NCBI RefSeq assembly: GCF_040954835.1
Contig: NC_090707.1
Location: forward strand, 27,236,570 to 27,300,569
Direction of reading: 5' to 3'
Source: Lepisosteus oculatus
Lineage: Eukaryota > Chordata > Actinopteri > Semionotiformes > Lepisosteidae
Length of the DNA: 64,000 nt
Shown: positions 1 to 12,299 of the stretch, piece after piece
Position numbering within the stretch: position 1 is the first letter of the stretch
How the letters are laid out: the number at the start of each line of letters is the position of its first letter
The notes under the pieces: generated by a model
Told to the model about the DNA's origin: nothing
What the model saw: only the letters and a program-made list of their open reading frames with translations
The model's database searches: none
Position numbers and translations under genes: made by a program

Positions 1-3000
1 TGTCTGGTGTGACACATGAATTTTGTGTCTGTAAATAAATAAAGAAAGACTTTATTCAATGCTTCAACAAGCTTTTGAAATAACTTATTTGTAATATATT
101 AAGAAACTATAAAGAACATTATTGGAATTACTTTCCTACGTATAACCATACGTTATGGTTTGGTTTCACCAATACCCCTCAACAGCTTTTTGGACTCTAA
201 TTTACAGTCTATCAGTAATATTACAGACCTAGAATAAGTGAAATGATACAATAAGAACAATCACTGAACCTGATGAACGTCACATCAATACTTTTTTAAT
301 GTGATAGAAATTGCATAAATGTGCTCTAGAGAACGTTCCTTCCTTAAAACATATTCCTAATCAACCTAAATTTAAAACAAAAAACATGCAAGATTTATTT
401 AAGTTGTAAAACTCTCAACATTTTCCCTCATTCAATGTTCATGCAATGGATAGAAAGATATAAAGAGAGTTCATCCTTTACAATCCCTTGGATCCTACAT
501 GCTGACAACAGTTGAGTCTGCAAAGAAACAAACTTGCAAACAAACTAAAACAACTCAATGTAATAATTCGAATGGACTCAGACATCATACATCACGATGA
601 AGCCGCTGGCTTACCTGTCCAAGAACAAACTGCCTGAAGACTTACGCTCTAGGGCTGGGTGAAAAGCAGAAGAGTTTGCGCCCCCTGTAGGGAGAAAAAT
701 AAATCAGCCGCTTTACTGAGAAAAAGGTTCAACAGATTCCTGGAAACTGAATGCTTTTTGAAATATAAATTGACTTTGGATGTGTGTGGCACACCAACAA
801 AAGACAATGAACTCTCTCAGCTGTATCCTTCTGCATTCATTGTCAAGTATTCTTGTACTCATACTCTTCATTTTAACCTTTCTTTCCAAACATTTTAACA
901 TTATCCAGTTATACTCCCTATTTAAGTCTTAAAACTGATAAGCCAAAAAATTAAACTTTGATAACATCTTGTTTCCAAAGAAACATGCTAATGACTCTCA
1001 TGCAACGGCATTCAGATAAAAAATAGTCCACAAACCTGCCAACAACATATCCAACATTCACAGCTCTAATGACAAAGAGGTTGACTGATATTCATCCAGA
1101 ACAATAGAAAAAGCCAAAAGTTAAGACTAAACTCTTTGAGGGCGACCATGAGCTACTTTGTATGGCCCAAATGAGACAAATATCTAGTATGTGTTGACAG
1201 AAATGGATTCTATCCAAAATATACTTGAGACTTTAATATATACAGTAGGAAAGGACTTTCAGAAATTTAGAGAATATGAAAAGGTCTCTGTAAGCTCTCC
1301 TGAATTCAGTCCTCCTCTGCTTCATGCAAAGACATTTTTTGGCTCAAAGTGACCATGGAGTATTACTGTATTAACACTGGTGGTGATGGGTAGAATTCTT
1401 ACCATGTGATTCATTGCAGCTTAACATTTCCTGAGGAGAGTGTGTCAGGGTAAAACAGAAACACCCTTTACACATGTTTTGAACAATATAAGAAGGACAG
1501 GGCTGACAAGGAACAGAGAATGGTTGGTCATACCTTCACTCCCTGTGGACAAGACGCTAAAGTCCAGGTGCAAAAGGGGCTGTTGGCTTTAATTCTGAAG
1601 AATCCTCTATCTGGGGAGGTGAGAGTCAATTAATTTAAAGAAAAAAACATTACCGATTGCAAAACAGGTTTAAAAACAAACACGAAAAAATATTTTTCAA
1701 TAAAAACATTAAAATATGATGTTGTTTTTTCATACTTGAGTTTATGACTGTCAATAGTATGTGAATTTGCCAACCTAGTTTAGTTGTTAGTACCACATTG
1801 ATGTAAGAATCTCATCAAGCAGCACACTGGAGAGCCATAACCCGAATTCTGTATAGTGTTGCTAATGTGGCAGAGCAAAGGTAGCGATGCACTGTGCACA
1901 GTATGATATCGCATTAAACACTGAAATTGGCCCCGTGGATGAACCAGGGTGAAAAAAAACATACCTCTTCAAAACGAAAATTGAACAGGTCAGCAAACTA
2001 GACAAGTCTAGGATTCTAATCAACACAATATTTCTCTCGGGTGATCAATATTCTTAATTCCAAGAACCGTTTCAATTGGAAAACCTCTGAGGCAAAAAAA
2101 TAAGGGGGAAATGCTGGAAGTTTTAAGATATTTAAGAATACCTCCAGGATGGAGATTTAAGGACCAAACAGGAGGAACAACGTGCATGTGGTAACCCTAT
2201 AACGTAAACAGAAGTGCTGTATGTGTAGAGTACACATCCTATATAAATACAGCAAATACTCTATCCTTACCTTGTACCCTAGTCATGTTTTCACATCCAC
2301 TGCTGCTTCTTAGGATTTCAACAGCTTCATTATTGCTTGAGTGGTCAGGATGCACACTGACTCACTGACCTGTCGCTGGAAACACAGCACACAGAACATA
2401 CTGAAATGCAGGGGGACCCTGCTTTTACGCCATTGACCACACCCTTAAAGGGAGTCCAACAGTAACTTTCTAGTTAAATCATTGCAAAAAGGGTTTTGTA
2501 TTATATAAAAATAATGTGCTATATACGTAACTGTCTTGTTTTACACCTATGGGTGACTGAGATGTTTATGTGATTTTTACGTCTTTTCCATGCCCCGACA
2601 TTACGGCCTCTGAACACAAAGCCCCCAACAAGGTTCAGAGAACCGTCGAGAAGCACAAGCAGACTAAGTCGCCTTAGAAGTTAAATGTCATTTTCCTCAA
2701 TACAGTACAGGGTGTCCTTATTTTTCACATATACAGTTTTCAATGTAACTTAATGTAGTACTGTACTGTACATAATAGTTTAATTTAAAAGTATTTTACT
2801 GTGTGTTGTTTCATCTTCTGCAGCACTGCACGTTCGCGGTACACGACGCCATCTTGTGCGGGAACAGCCTCCCCGTCTCTCATCAGAGTCGTGCGTGGAG
2901 AGTCACACGCAGGATTTCTCTCTCGCTCACACAGTCTGTCTCTTTTACTGTTTATTTTTCATTTCCAAGTGTTTCCAGAACGTATAAAAGACGTTTTAAT

Positions 3001-4175
3001 TACATTTAAGTGCTTAACTTAAGAAGTACTATATTACAGTAACCATTCTGTTAATACACAGAAAACGTGAATGGACATTACTACTATCGACTTGCAGTAC
3101 ATCATGCCCTGGTTCCTATTATATTTTTAACACATTGGTACTTGAGGAGATGTCGCACATAAAGCCCTCCGTAGACTATTGACTAACCACTGTTTCCCTT
3201 ATTTCTTGTTGGAAATCATTCCCCGCTTATCGTCTCTGTTTTACGGTGCCCGTCGAAGACATTAAGTCAAATACCGGCACTTCAGATTTTACTACAGTAT
3301 GTCTGTGCCCGGGGTACCGCTACACTGGACTCACGCAAATTCTGTGGTTCCCATGATAATGTTTTCTCGGTGAGGAGAGTTTCCATTACTCAGGCGGCGA
3401 GCTCCTCCCGCTGGTGAGGACCGCGTCTCCACCAGGGCTGCTTCCCACGCCTGCGGGAGCTTCTGCATATTATCTCACGATTCTTCACGGACATTTTCAA
3501 CTATCCGTATTTTAACGAAGTCAGGAAAACACCCAAGGGAATTTGATTTTGTTTTTTATTTCGTTTATTTACTGATTAGTATAGTAGTATAATGTATAGT
3601 GACGTCCTGCCTGCTTTCTATTACAGTTTAAAACTTGGAATTTTAAGTACTTCATAAATTACTGACCAAGATGTTAAAAGCAGCTCATATCCTGTCAGAT
3701 TTTGCTAACGTTAGCTTTTTACAGGTACTGTACATAAATTCTGCTAAGTGTGAAAGTTATACTGTACATTTGTTTTAGGAAGCAAACGTCAAACATAAAT
3801 GGCATTTTTCACAAGACTTTCTAAGTCTCTCCTTAATTAAAGGATATATAACCACCTTTCATAAATAAAATTTGTCCTTTGTAAAAGTTGTTCTCTGTGC
3901 CCCATTGTATCCAGTACAGATGGTGTGGATTGAAATAATCCAATCCGTTTAGTCTAAAATGATTTATATCACTTACATGGACAGTGGCCTCGCAGCTATC
4001 GTCAGTATAATGTACGCAGGCGAACATCTCTCTCTGTCAGTCCGACAGTTAACGGCATCAACCAGGGGTTTGTGTGCGAGTCTGTTGTTTAATTCGTGTC
4101 AGTGTGTACAAGACGATGAATTCCCACACTTTTTATCAATTATTACTTAATATAATTATTTTAGTTCCAATATAT
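1..4175. other. Gene-free flank, unannotated
   Basis: No open frame here resembles a known protein and no exon with credible splice sites could be found. The DNA is AT-rich with short ACTGTA/TACAGT-rich runs (for example near 2,752-2,775) and a locally GC-richer patch at 3,300-3,480. The short open frames (60-80 codons) have the random composition expected of non-coding DNA. Confidence 0.6.
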
Positions 4176-4260
4176 TGTAGCGTTTACAGGTTCTTTTCAG
4201 AACAAAGGACGAGTGGAGACGCGATTAACAAACAACCATTAGCTTTATTCATTAACAACC

Positions 4261-4840
4261 AGCAGCCATATCACCCTGCAACTCACAACTGGCAACCCAC
4301 TGAAGCTAAGCAGGTGTGAGCCTGGTCAGTACCTGGATGGGAGACCTCCTGGGAAAAACTAAGGTTGCTGCTGGAAGAGGTGTTAGTGGGGCCAGCAGGG
4401 GGCGCTCACCCTGTGGTCCATGTGGGTCCTAATGCCCCAGTATAGTGATGGGGACACTATACTGTAAACAGGCGCCGTCCTTCGGATGAGACGTAAAACC
4501 GAGGTCCTGACTCTCTGTGGTCATTAAAAATCCCAGGGCGCTTCTCGAAAAAAGAGTAGGGGTGTAACCCTGGTGTCCTGGCCAAATTTCCAATTGGCCC
4601 TTACCAATCATGGCCTCCTAATAATCCCCCTCTATGAATTGGCTACATCACTCTGCTCTCCTCCCCACTGATAGCTGATGTGTGGTGAGCGTTCTGGCGC
4701 ACTATGGCTGCCGTCGCATCATCCAGGTGGATGCTACACATTGGTGGTGGTGGAGGGGAGTCCCCATTACCTGTAAAGCGCTTTGAGTGGAGTGTCCAGA
4801 AAAGCGCTATATAAGTGTAAGCAATTATTATTATTATTAT
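4261..4840 (+). mobile_element. 5S rRNA-headed SINE (SINE3/Deu-like), near full length
   Basis: The first 110 bp resemble 5S rRNA, including AAGCTAAGCAGG and TGGATGGGAGACC, which correspond to the internal RNA polymerase III control region of 5S genes. A long central body follows, then a 3' tail reading AAAGCGCTATATAAG and an (ATT)n run, the type of end shared with L2-class LINEs that mobilise such SINEs. It splits the LTR of gypsy element 1: the interrupted text rejoins as AACAACC/AACCACAC, leaving a short AACC duplication. It therefore inserted after the gypsy copy. A second near-complete copy lies at 58,451-58,976. Confidence 0.85.
4391..4405 (+). promoter_or_regulatory. CTCF-like motif inside the SINE
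   Basis: GCCAGCAGGGGGCGC matches the core of the vertebrate CTCF consensus. It lies just after the 5S-like head of the SINE. The equivalent place in the copy near 58,577-58,595 reads CCAGCAGTGGGCAC, losing the G-run. Binding is an inference from the motif only. Confidence 0.45.
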
Positions 4841-5116
4841 AACCACACAAAACCAAACACAGGATATACACGCACATGAGGAGACTGACGGAACACGTAC
4901 ACATCGTTAGGGTTGTAATTACCTAACAACACACTATACTTTTACAAGACTACACAGGGCACTCGAACTACTAGGACATTATTTACACAGGTAGGGTCAG
5001 CCGCTGGTCATCGTGCTGACCCTCAGACTCTCCCCAGCTACCACTCCCAGCATGCCCAGCGGTACTACAAGCACCTAGGGGCGCTTCCTCCTCACCACCA
5101 GGCGAGGGCGTTACAC

Positions 5117-7896
5117 TGCCCCCACCTGAAGCGTCTGGTGTCTCGCCGACGTCGAACACCCCCCTCAGGCTGTACTCGTACTCGGCTAACTGCTGTGGAA
5201 CCCTGCGTGAGTGGCCGCTGCGCCGCGGTGATGGCTGGCAGCCCACGGACGCCCCATTATTGGCCGGCTCCAGCCCTGGCTGCTCCTCTAGAGCCTCCCC
5301 ACACGGCTCCTCCTCCCGGGCCCGGTAGGGGGCCAGGCGGTCTCGGTGCAGCACCACCACACTCCCCCGTGTTCGCAACCGGACACGGTAGCAGACCTCG
5401 CCCACCACCCCGAGTACCTCAGCGGGCCCCTCCCACGACGGCGCCAGCTTAGGGCTGAGGCCTTTGCGGCGGCGCGGGTTGTACACCCAAACCGAGTCCC
5501 CGGGCTGGAAGGCAGGCCCCCTGCAGCGCAGGTCGTAGTGCCACTTCTGCTGGACCCCCGCCTGTGTCAGGTGGGTCCGTGCAAAGCTGTGCACCCGCTG
5601 CATCTGCTGCCGCAGGTCCCACTCGTAGTCCGGTCCAGCCGGCGGTGCCAACCAGTGGATTCCTGGACCGCGGTCCTATACGCCCAGAGCGCAAGGGGGA
5701 GGTGGCAGTCCCAGTACCGTTGGTGCCGGCCACCAAGACGTAACGGTTCCCGGCCTCGGTGTGCGGAAATGGGCCTAAAACTTCCACCCCCACCCGCTCC
5801 ATAGGAGCCCCCACCTGGTGTTGTTGGAGGGGGGCCCGAGAGCGCTCGGGGGGACCCTTCTGCGCCACGCACACCGCACACGTTCGGCAGTACCGCTCCA
5901 CGTCCTGGTGGCAAAGACCCCAATAAAAATGGCCTCGGAGACCCTGCAGGGTTTTTTTACCACCCTGCCCCACACCCGGCTGGCCATGCACTGCTCGGAG
6001 CACCGCCCTGCGGAGCGACCGAGGCACCACCAGCTGCCACCGTACCTCGCCACTCGAGGGTACCCACCACCCCCGGCGCAGCACCCCGTCCTTTACCTCC
6101 AAGGCCTCCCACAGGGCGCAGAGGGCCTTGACGGACTTCGGGTGCGGGGCGAGCTCCTCTCGCGTAGGCCGCACTCCTACTGCCCCCCAGCGGAGCACCG
6201 GCCCCACGTCAGGATCAGCTGCCTGACGCTGCGCCAGGTCTGGCAGGCCCACCCCCAGCGGCCCCTCCCGGGCCGTGGCCGCGGTGCTCACCTCCGCCAT
6301 GGTGCGGACAGCCTCCTCACGCTGCTCCCGCTGGGCGCAGTGGTGGCAGTCCGCGGCCTCGCAGGGGCGCCGCGAGAGAGAGTCGGTATTGAGATGGCGA
6401 GACCCTGCACGGTGCACGACAGTAAAGTCGTACTCCTGCAGGATCTCTATCCATTGTGCCATCTGCCCCTCCGGCTCCTTAAAGTGGAGCAGCCAGGTGA
6501 GGGACGCATGGTCGGTCCTCAGCCGGAACCAGGTCCCGAACAGGTAAGGCCTGAAGTGGTGGACCGCCGCCATCACCGCCAGCAGCTCGCGACGGGTCAA
6601 GCAGTAGTTCCGTTCAGCCCTAGTCAAAGCCCGACTATATTAGGCCACTACGCGTTCCCCATCCGGCCCCTCCTGCGCCAACACCGCATCCACCCCCGAG
6701 TTACTCGCGTCGGTATCGAGAACATACGGCAACCGCGGGTCGGGGTAGGCCAGCACGGGGGCCCCCACCAGAGCTTCACGTTAACCGGCCAAAGGCAGTC
6801 TCACAGCCCGAGTCCCAGTCGAAACGATGGCCCTTGTCGGTGAGGCGGTGCAGCGGGGCAGCGATGCTGGCAAAGTCCCGGACGAACCTCCGGTAGTACG
6901 AGGCCAACCCCAGAAAGTTGCGGAGCTCCGCGACGGTGCGTGGAGTCGGCCAGCTCTTCACTGCGGCGACCTTACCTGGGTCCGTAGCCACCCCTCGCGG
7001 TCCAACAACATGTCCCAGGAAGGTCATCTCCCGCCGCAGGAGCTCGCACTTGCGGGGGTTGAGCCTCAGGCCAGCAGGGTGGATGCAGGCCAGCACCGCC
7101 TGGAGGTTCGTCAAGGCCTGGTGGAAACCCCGGGCATGAACCAGCAGATCGTCCAGATACAGCACACACTGGTTCCGCGGGACAGATGCCAGCACCCTTT
7201 CCATTAGCCTCTCGAACGTCACCGGGGCATTGCACAGGCCAAAAGGCATGACAGTAAACTGCCAGAGGCCCTGGCCGATGGAAAAGGCCATCTTCGGACG
7301 AGCATCAGGAGCAAGCGGTACCTGCCAGTAGCCGCAGCGGAGGTCCAGGGAGCTGAACCAGGTCGACCCGGTGATGTAGTCCAGGGCGTCATCTATCCTC
7401 GGCAGGGGGTAGGAATCTTTCCGGGTGACCTCGTTCAGCTTGCGGTAGTTGACGCAGAACCTCCACGAGCCGTTTTTTTTTTACCAGTACAGCTGGCGCC
7501 GACCAAGGGCTTGCGGAGTGCTCAATCACCCCCGCTGTGGCCATCTCCCGGATCTTTTCCTCGGCGGCTGTCCGCTTGGCGTGAATCATGCATCCCGGTG
7601 GGATGCGGATGGGCCGAGCGTTGCCGGTGTCAATCTCGTGTTGGACCAGGGCAGTGCGGGTGCAGTCCTCATCTCTCGCCGCAAAGAGATCCTCGTTCTG
7701 GGCGAGTAGCTCCTGGAGCAGCTGCCGCTGGTCCTGTTCGAGGCCCTCGCAGCTCAGCTGGTAGAGATCCTCAACGGCGCGCCTCGCTTCCACGCAACGC
7801 TCGGCCCCCGCTGCCGCCGCCTTGTCTTGCCCCCCGGCTGACTTGGGGGCAGGATCCGGCACGCTCGCTCCCTGGCTCACAGGCCTGGTCTTTTTA
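5117..7896 (-). pseudogene. Ty3/gypsy pol remnant, element 1
   Basis: Internal part of a minus-strand LTR retrotransposon. In order along the minus strand: end of the protease/linker and start of reverse transcriptase (7,890-7,390); RT core with the YLDDLL catalytic motif near 7,160 and the following FLGHVVG block; RNase H ending in a TDHASL segment (6,630-6,350); the HHCC-type integrase zinc finger with its CxxC pair (6,060-5,880); and the integrase C-terminal part (5,650-5,130). It is dead. The frame breaks at a homopolymer near 7,472-7,481, and compared with element 2 about 80 bp are missing near 5,650 and about 280 bp near 5,727. The second gap removes the integrase catalytic core. No gag is present. 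Cytosolic RT and nuclear integration are the known roles of the family. It is about 60% GC, unlike the AT-rich surroundings. Confidence 0.9.
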
Positions 7897-7998
7897 TGCT
7901 GACCCTCAGACTCTCCCCGGCTACCACTCCCAGCATGCCCAGCGGTACTACGAGCGCCTAGGGGCGCTTCCTCCTCACCACCAGGTGAGGGCGTTACA
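7897..7998 (-). repeat. 5' LTR remnant of gypsy element 1
   Basis: These 102 bp match the outer end of the LTR (27,568-27,669) and end at TTACA, followed by ATAT as at the other side of the element. The rest of the 5' LTR, the primer-binding site, gag and most of protease are missing, so the LTR end is joined directly to the pol linker at about 7,896. An internal deletion after insertion explains this. Confidence 0.8.
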
Positions 7999-8107
7999 AT
8001 ATTATGTATTTGTGTCAACTTAAATAAAGGAAGAGTTTGTAATTTAGTTTAGAGTTAACATATTAATAATAAAGGTATATATTAGTGATTATGATAAAAC
8101 CTCAGAC

Positions 8108-8355
8108 CAGGGTAAAGTTAGCTTGAAGTTCGAAAACGATTTTGGCACGCCTGTAGCGCTTTCGCGAAACCTCTTAGAGTTGCGAGAACACTTGCTTTGT
8201 ATGCTTTCTCAGCCTTCACTTTGTCGTTTGTATTACATTTTTTTGACCAAGCACGAATATTCTTTTGTCCATACCTTCGCAATGGAAGCACAGAACGCCT
8301 TCAAACCAAATGCATTTTAAAGACCACAACTTGTGGAAATTTCCACAGCCTCTAC
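8108..8355 (+). mobile_element. MITE copy 1, one terminal repeat visible
   Basis: Starts with CAGGGTAAAGTTAGCTTGAAG, which equals the terminal inverted repeat of the complete copy at 26,931-27,203. The body aligns with that copy in inverse orientation (gene-free, with CGAAAACGATTTTGGCACGC and GACCAAGCACGAATATTC blocks). The far terminal repeat is not preserved. Confidence 0.75.
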
Positions 8356-8689
8356 ATCAAACCATCAGTGAGCTAATTATCTTTTTTTTAAACCTCCGGT
8401 TTTTCATCGATACGAAATAACGCACTAAGTGGAACCCGGGGGACCGCTGTGTACACACGTTCACAACGCGAGAGATATTGTTCAATACGGCTTCGTGCGA
8501 AAAACCCATATATAACCATAGGAGGCAGAACAGCGCAGTCTCCAATTACCCACACTGTAAGCACGGGAATAAAGCTTTGTTTGATTTCTGAAAACCTTCC
8601 TTTACGTCCTGTTTTCATTCAGGTAAGGGTCAACTATATTCACAATACTACTGACAGCAGGAAGAATAAAATATTCTTTACTCAGCAGC
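8356..8689. other. Unassigned spacer
   Basis: No gene recognised. A CATATATAA stretch at about 8,510 and an AATAAA at about 8,570 lie close together and could be parts of a decayed LTR, but no LTR ends or target duplication were found. Confidence 0.3.
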
Positions 8690-9220
8690 TTATTAAAAAC
8701 TGCACCCATGATGTTTGAACCAATTTTTTTACACAGAACACTGACACTGCTTTGCGTTCTGAATCTCTTTTTCTCGTGCTTTTATTTAATGTGGCACAAT
8801 GCACTGGAATAGGGGTATTCTGTTCACAAACCAATAGCATTTTAACCACAGCACCCACAATGCTTAGTGTTTTACACACTAAGCAAGTTCTTTGACCTTT
8901 CCCAGCTTTGTTTTGGGTTGTGGAATTTTTCCTTATCTTGTTATGATTTTTTGAAGATAACACTACAGGTAATACATTGAGATAGGGGGTCTTCTTCATG
9001 ACTCAACAGCTTTTTAAGTACAACAGCCACAGTGCTGCAACCAGGTGTTTTACACACCAGACAGCCCCCCTAACCTTATACAACCTTGCTTTGGGTTGTG
9101 AACTTTTGTTTTGTGATTTTTTGACTGTAATCAAGTGTTGTGCACACAAGGCAGGCCTCCTGACCTTTCACAGTCATGCTGTGTTGTGTGAAACTTTAAT
9201 TCTCTTTTTAGGATTTTTTG
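8690..9220 (-). repeat. Tandem array of a 178-bp unit, minus orientation
   Basis: The text GGGTTGTG...TTTTTGA recurs with 178-bp spacing (for example at 8,915 and 9,093), and a shortened third unit begins near 9,181. Each unit contains a pair of ACACACxAGxCA blocks and an AACAGCCACAGTGCTGCAACCAGGTG-type segment. The reverse complement is the same unit as in the array at 12,300-12,760, with the same 178-bp period. Confidence 0.8.
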
Positions 9221-12200
9221 AACATGGCAACTTCCACCGAGATGGGTGGGGTGCTCAGAATCAACCTGAACTCATAGAAAAACAAGGATGCCCCCAAGAC
9301 ACCTGCACCCCCCTCCTGGACCACTCTGGTATCAACACCCCCAAACCCATCCATACCAGCTAACAAGACTCAGAATCGGTGCAACCCTCCAACCTGGACA
9401 AAGAGCAGGATGGGACAAGAACCTGCACTACACTATGTACCCCTCATCCAGACCAGCAGGACAGCCGGACCACAGACAGCAATTTCATGTAACTCCCCTG
9501 TTGACTCCAACAGAAAAGCTGAACTGACCCCCACCAGCATGGCTACGCTGCAGCTCTGGTCACACCAGCAGGCCCAATGGGCTCGGAGCTGGGGGACATA
9601 TGGCACCTCATGAGCTTGACCTGCACCAAGCCCTCGAGCTGAACCAACAGTTTTTTACAACACACAGGTTTGTATTTTTGGGCTGAAGATGAAAATGTCT
9701 AACATAGATTTGTTTTGGTTCTAGCAAACAATAATAATAGTTGTTAAAATCCAGACACACATAATGAGATCACTCTCTGTCAGCATGTGTAACATTCTGG
9801 GCCTGGGCTTCTCTGTATTTGGACTGAAGGGAGTTCAACAACATTATTAAATGGACTGACATCATAATCTGACAAGATACATTGCTTAGGGGAGACTTGA
9901 CCACCCACTGTCCCCCTGGTATCGTGAAGCTCATTGTCCCTTGGCTTACCAAAACCAGAATCACTTGGGGCTCCGGGGATTTGTATGGTACAAAGTCTTA
10001 AAACAGAACATTTTTGAATTGTCTATAAAAAACAACCAATATCCCTTGGATTTCCCAAACACAAAGTTGGAGCAAGTATACTAACTTCATACCCTCAAAC
10101 TACAAAAGGCCTGTGGCGTAGACAGGGTAAACAACAGCATCATGTGACATAGCAGAGGTCTGACAAGCCCTGTTTAAATTACTCAACCCCATCCTGAAGT
10201 AAGGATGTTTTCCTTTGGCCTGGAATCCAGGACTGATCACATCCGTCTATAAGGGTACAGACACACCTGACTTAACAACTACCAGGGCATGTGTGTGAAC
10301 AGTAACCTGGGCTAGCTATTCACCAGTATCTTCAATACCCTATTACTGGCACCTTACCAAACTCCTGAATAGGAGTCAGATCAACTTCATATGAAGCTGG
10401 CACATATCTGACCACATATGCACTCAACACACACTTTTAAATGAACATAGTGACCTGTGTCTTTAATTTCTAAAAATCAATAGGCTTTATTTTGAACAAA
10501 CGATAAATATACAAACTTTCAAAGTGGGGTAAGAGGTACAGTCCACAACTGAATTATTTTAGTGTAATCGGAAAGTACAAGCGGTTTGAAAATACCTACA
10601 CAAATCATTTGAGGAAGACGGTGTTGGTTTTTGTATCATTTGGGTTTGTGTTGTCTCTTATTGAGATCTCCAGTCACCTGCCCTTATAGATGCCTCTTTT
10701 GCTTATGTGTTGTTAGAAATTCAGCTCGCCTGTGTGCCTGCTACTAGGGGTTTTTTTTAAAAAGGAATAGGTTGGTTTTCTATTTGTTTTGTCCCCTCGC
10801 CCAGTAACAGTTTACTATAGCGGGGATTCTGGGTCCTCTCTCCATACAGTTTGTCTCCTTTTGCATTGTTTCCAGACCTGAGCTGATTTGAGTTCTTCAT
10901 GGTACTGGGGAGGTCTAACAGAAGTGATTGGTGGTGGATCTGCCGTCTGCCCAGACAGGAAGGTACTGTAGATACGGTATATGTAAACAGGTTTTAGCAT
11001 TAATGTTTTACATACAATCACCCTTTCCAAATGGTGAGAAAACAGGACACAGCCTTTCAAGGGACTTTTGTTTTTCCTACAGTATTAATGGTTACGGTGG
11101 GTTTTAACTCTTTGTGGAGATAAGCTATTTTTATCTTCTTTTCTTTGGTGTAGGTTCAGGAATGCATGGGCTTTCTTTTCTTCCATGTCTTGTTTCTTTG
11201 TTCAGTTGTTTTGTATTCTTTCTGTTTTGTCCCCTTGTTTTTGTGCTGATGCTAGAATTTCTGCTGGCTTTTCCATGTTTTTCCTTTTTGCTCTTTGATT
11301 TAATTTTTTCCTCTCACCCACTTTTCCTTATTTATCTCAATGTGATATTTTGCACTTCTTCTCAGCTGTTGAGTCTCTTGCACTTTCTTCCCTGTTATCA
11401 GCATTGTCTGATGTTGGATTGCATTTCAAGGTCCTTATTTTTTAGTAATCCTGTTATTTTTTCCATTGTTATTCTCCTCTTTTATTGTACTATTGCTGTT
11501 ATTGCTATGTCTGCCCACATAGTTTATTTTATTCTTAAACAACATACTAAATAATATAAGAATACATGTTGTGCTCCTCTCTTTCCTGCTACTTGCACTC
11601 CTGATACTGTCTTCAAATAATTCCAACATTTTAGAGCTCTATATATTCAGACTTGAAGGCCTAAGGTTGTTTTTTAAAGTCTTTGAATGTGGTGTACTAA
11701 CTGCTGTCTACAATAACAATAACATACATAAATTACCAATAACATGTATATAAAAAATAGCCCAGAAATCAAGTATGAAGTAAAGAAATGGCTGCAGCTA
11801 TGAATCAGAATTTTAATCTATTGGTTTTGTAGTTGGGGGTTGCATTTGGATGGTAGTACTTGGAATTTGTTAGACAAGGGGTGTGAAGATTCGTTACAGA
11901 TGGATTTTGCTGTACGCAAAACAAGTGAACAATAGACGGACAGAATTTCACAAAACAGCCCAGTTTGTTCTGCACATCAGAGTGAAAATTAAAACAAATT
12001 GAAGGAAGGACCAATAGGAGAAGATCAACAATGAATCATTAACCTTACAATGCTTAAGTTGCCTTTATAATAAAAACAATTTTGTCCTTTTGTGAGGATC
12101 ATGTCCACATTTTTTTTAAGTTGTTTTGAAATTTCACTTAGGGTTCAGAACATTTCACAAATAATATTTTTTTTTCTACCACCTCAGCTGAATCTACCCT

Positions 12201-12299
12201 CATTTAGGTTAGGGTGGTGGTATGGGTTTTTTCCAGAAACCTGTTGTCATTTCTTTGATGTTGTGCACATTTGTCTTCAGGAAGTTTTCTTCACACCTC
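9221..12299. other. Interior between the two 178-bp arrays
   Basis: About 3.1 kb enclosed by inversely oriented arrays of the same unit. No transposase, polymerase or other recognisable protein was found. 9,280-9,640 is CA/proline-codon rich and 11,110-11,560 is T-rich, giving a 146-codon hydrophobic-looking frame that I attribute to base composition. If the arrays are the ends of one element, this would be a non-autonomous interior. Confidence 0.4.

Larger units (their letters stand above)
4176..5116 (-). repeat. 3' LTR of gypsy element 1, carrying a SINE insertion
   Basis: Read on the minus strand the LTR starts TGTAACGCCCTC and ends CGCTACA, the TG...CA form of an LTR. Without the 580-bp SINE inside it, it is about 360 bp and aligns along its length with the LTR at 27,318-27,669. 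A purine-rich tract (AGGTGGGGGCAG on the minus strand) lies directly beside it at 5,117-5,128, as expected of a polypurine tract priming plus-strand synthesis. The outer flank ends in ATAT (4,172-4,175), and the same 4 bp follow the other end of the element at 7,999-8,002, which fits a target-site duplication. Confidence 0.85.

Noticed and set aside
4266-4375. 5S rRNA gene
   Set aside because: The 5S similarity is diverged and fused to a SINE body with an L2-like tail, and recurs in other copies.
5346-6843. Long plus-strand open frames over gypsy element 1 (up to 341 codons)
   Set aside because: They are antisense to GC-rich pol sequence and encode no recognisable domain.
7999-8107. Symmetry between the MITE-to-gypsy gaps on both sides (8,000-8,107 and 27,204-27,317)
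   Set aside because: The gaps are similar in length but the sequences do not align in either orientation, so a single large palindromic element is not supported.
11114-11554. 146-codon hydrophobic frame resembling a membrane protein
   Set aside because: T-rich DNA gives Phe/Leu-rich peptide in any frame; no splice context, no family pattern.
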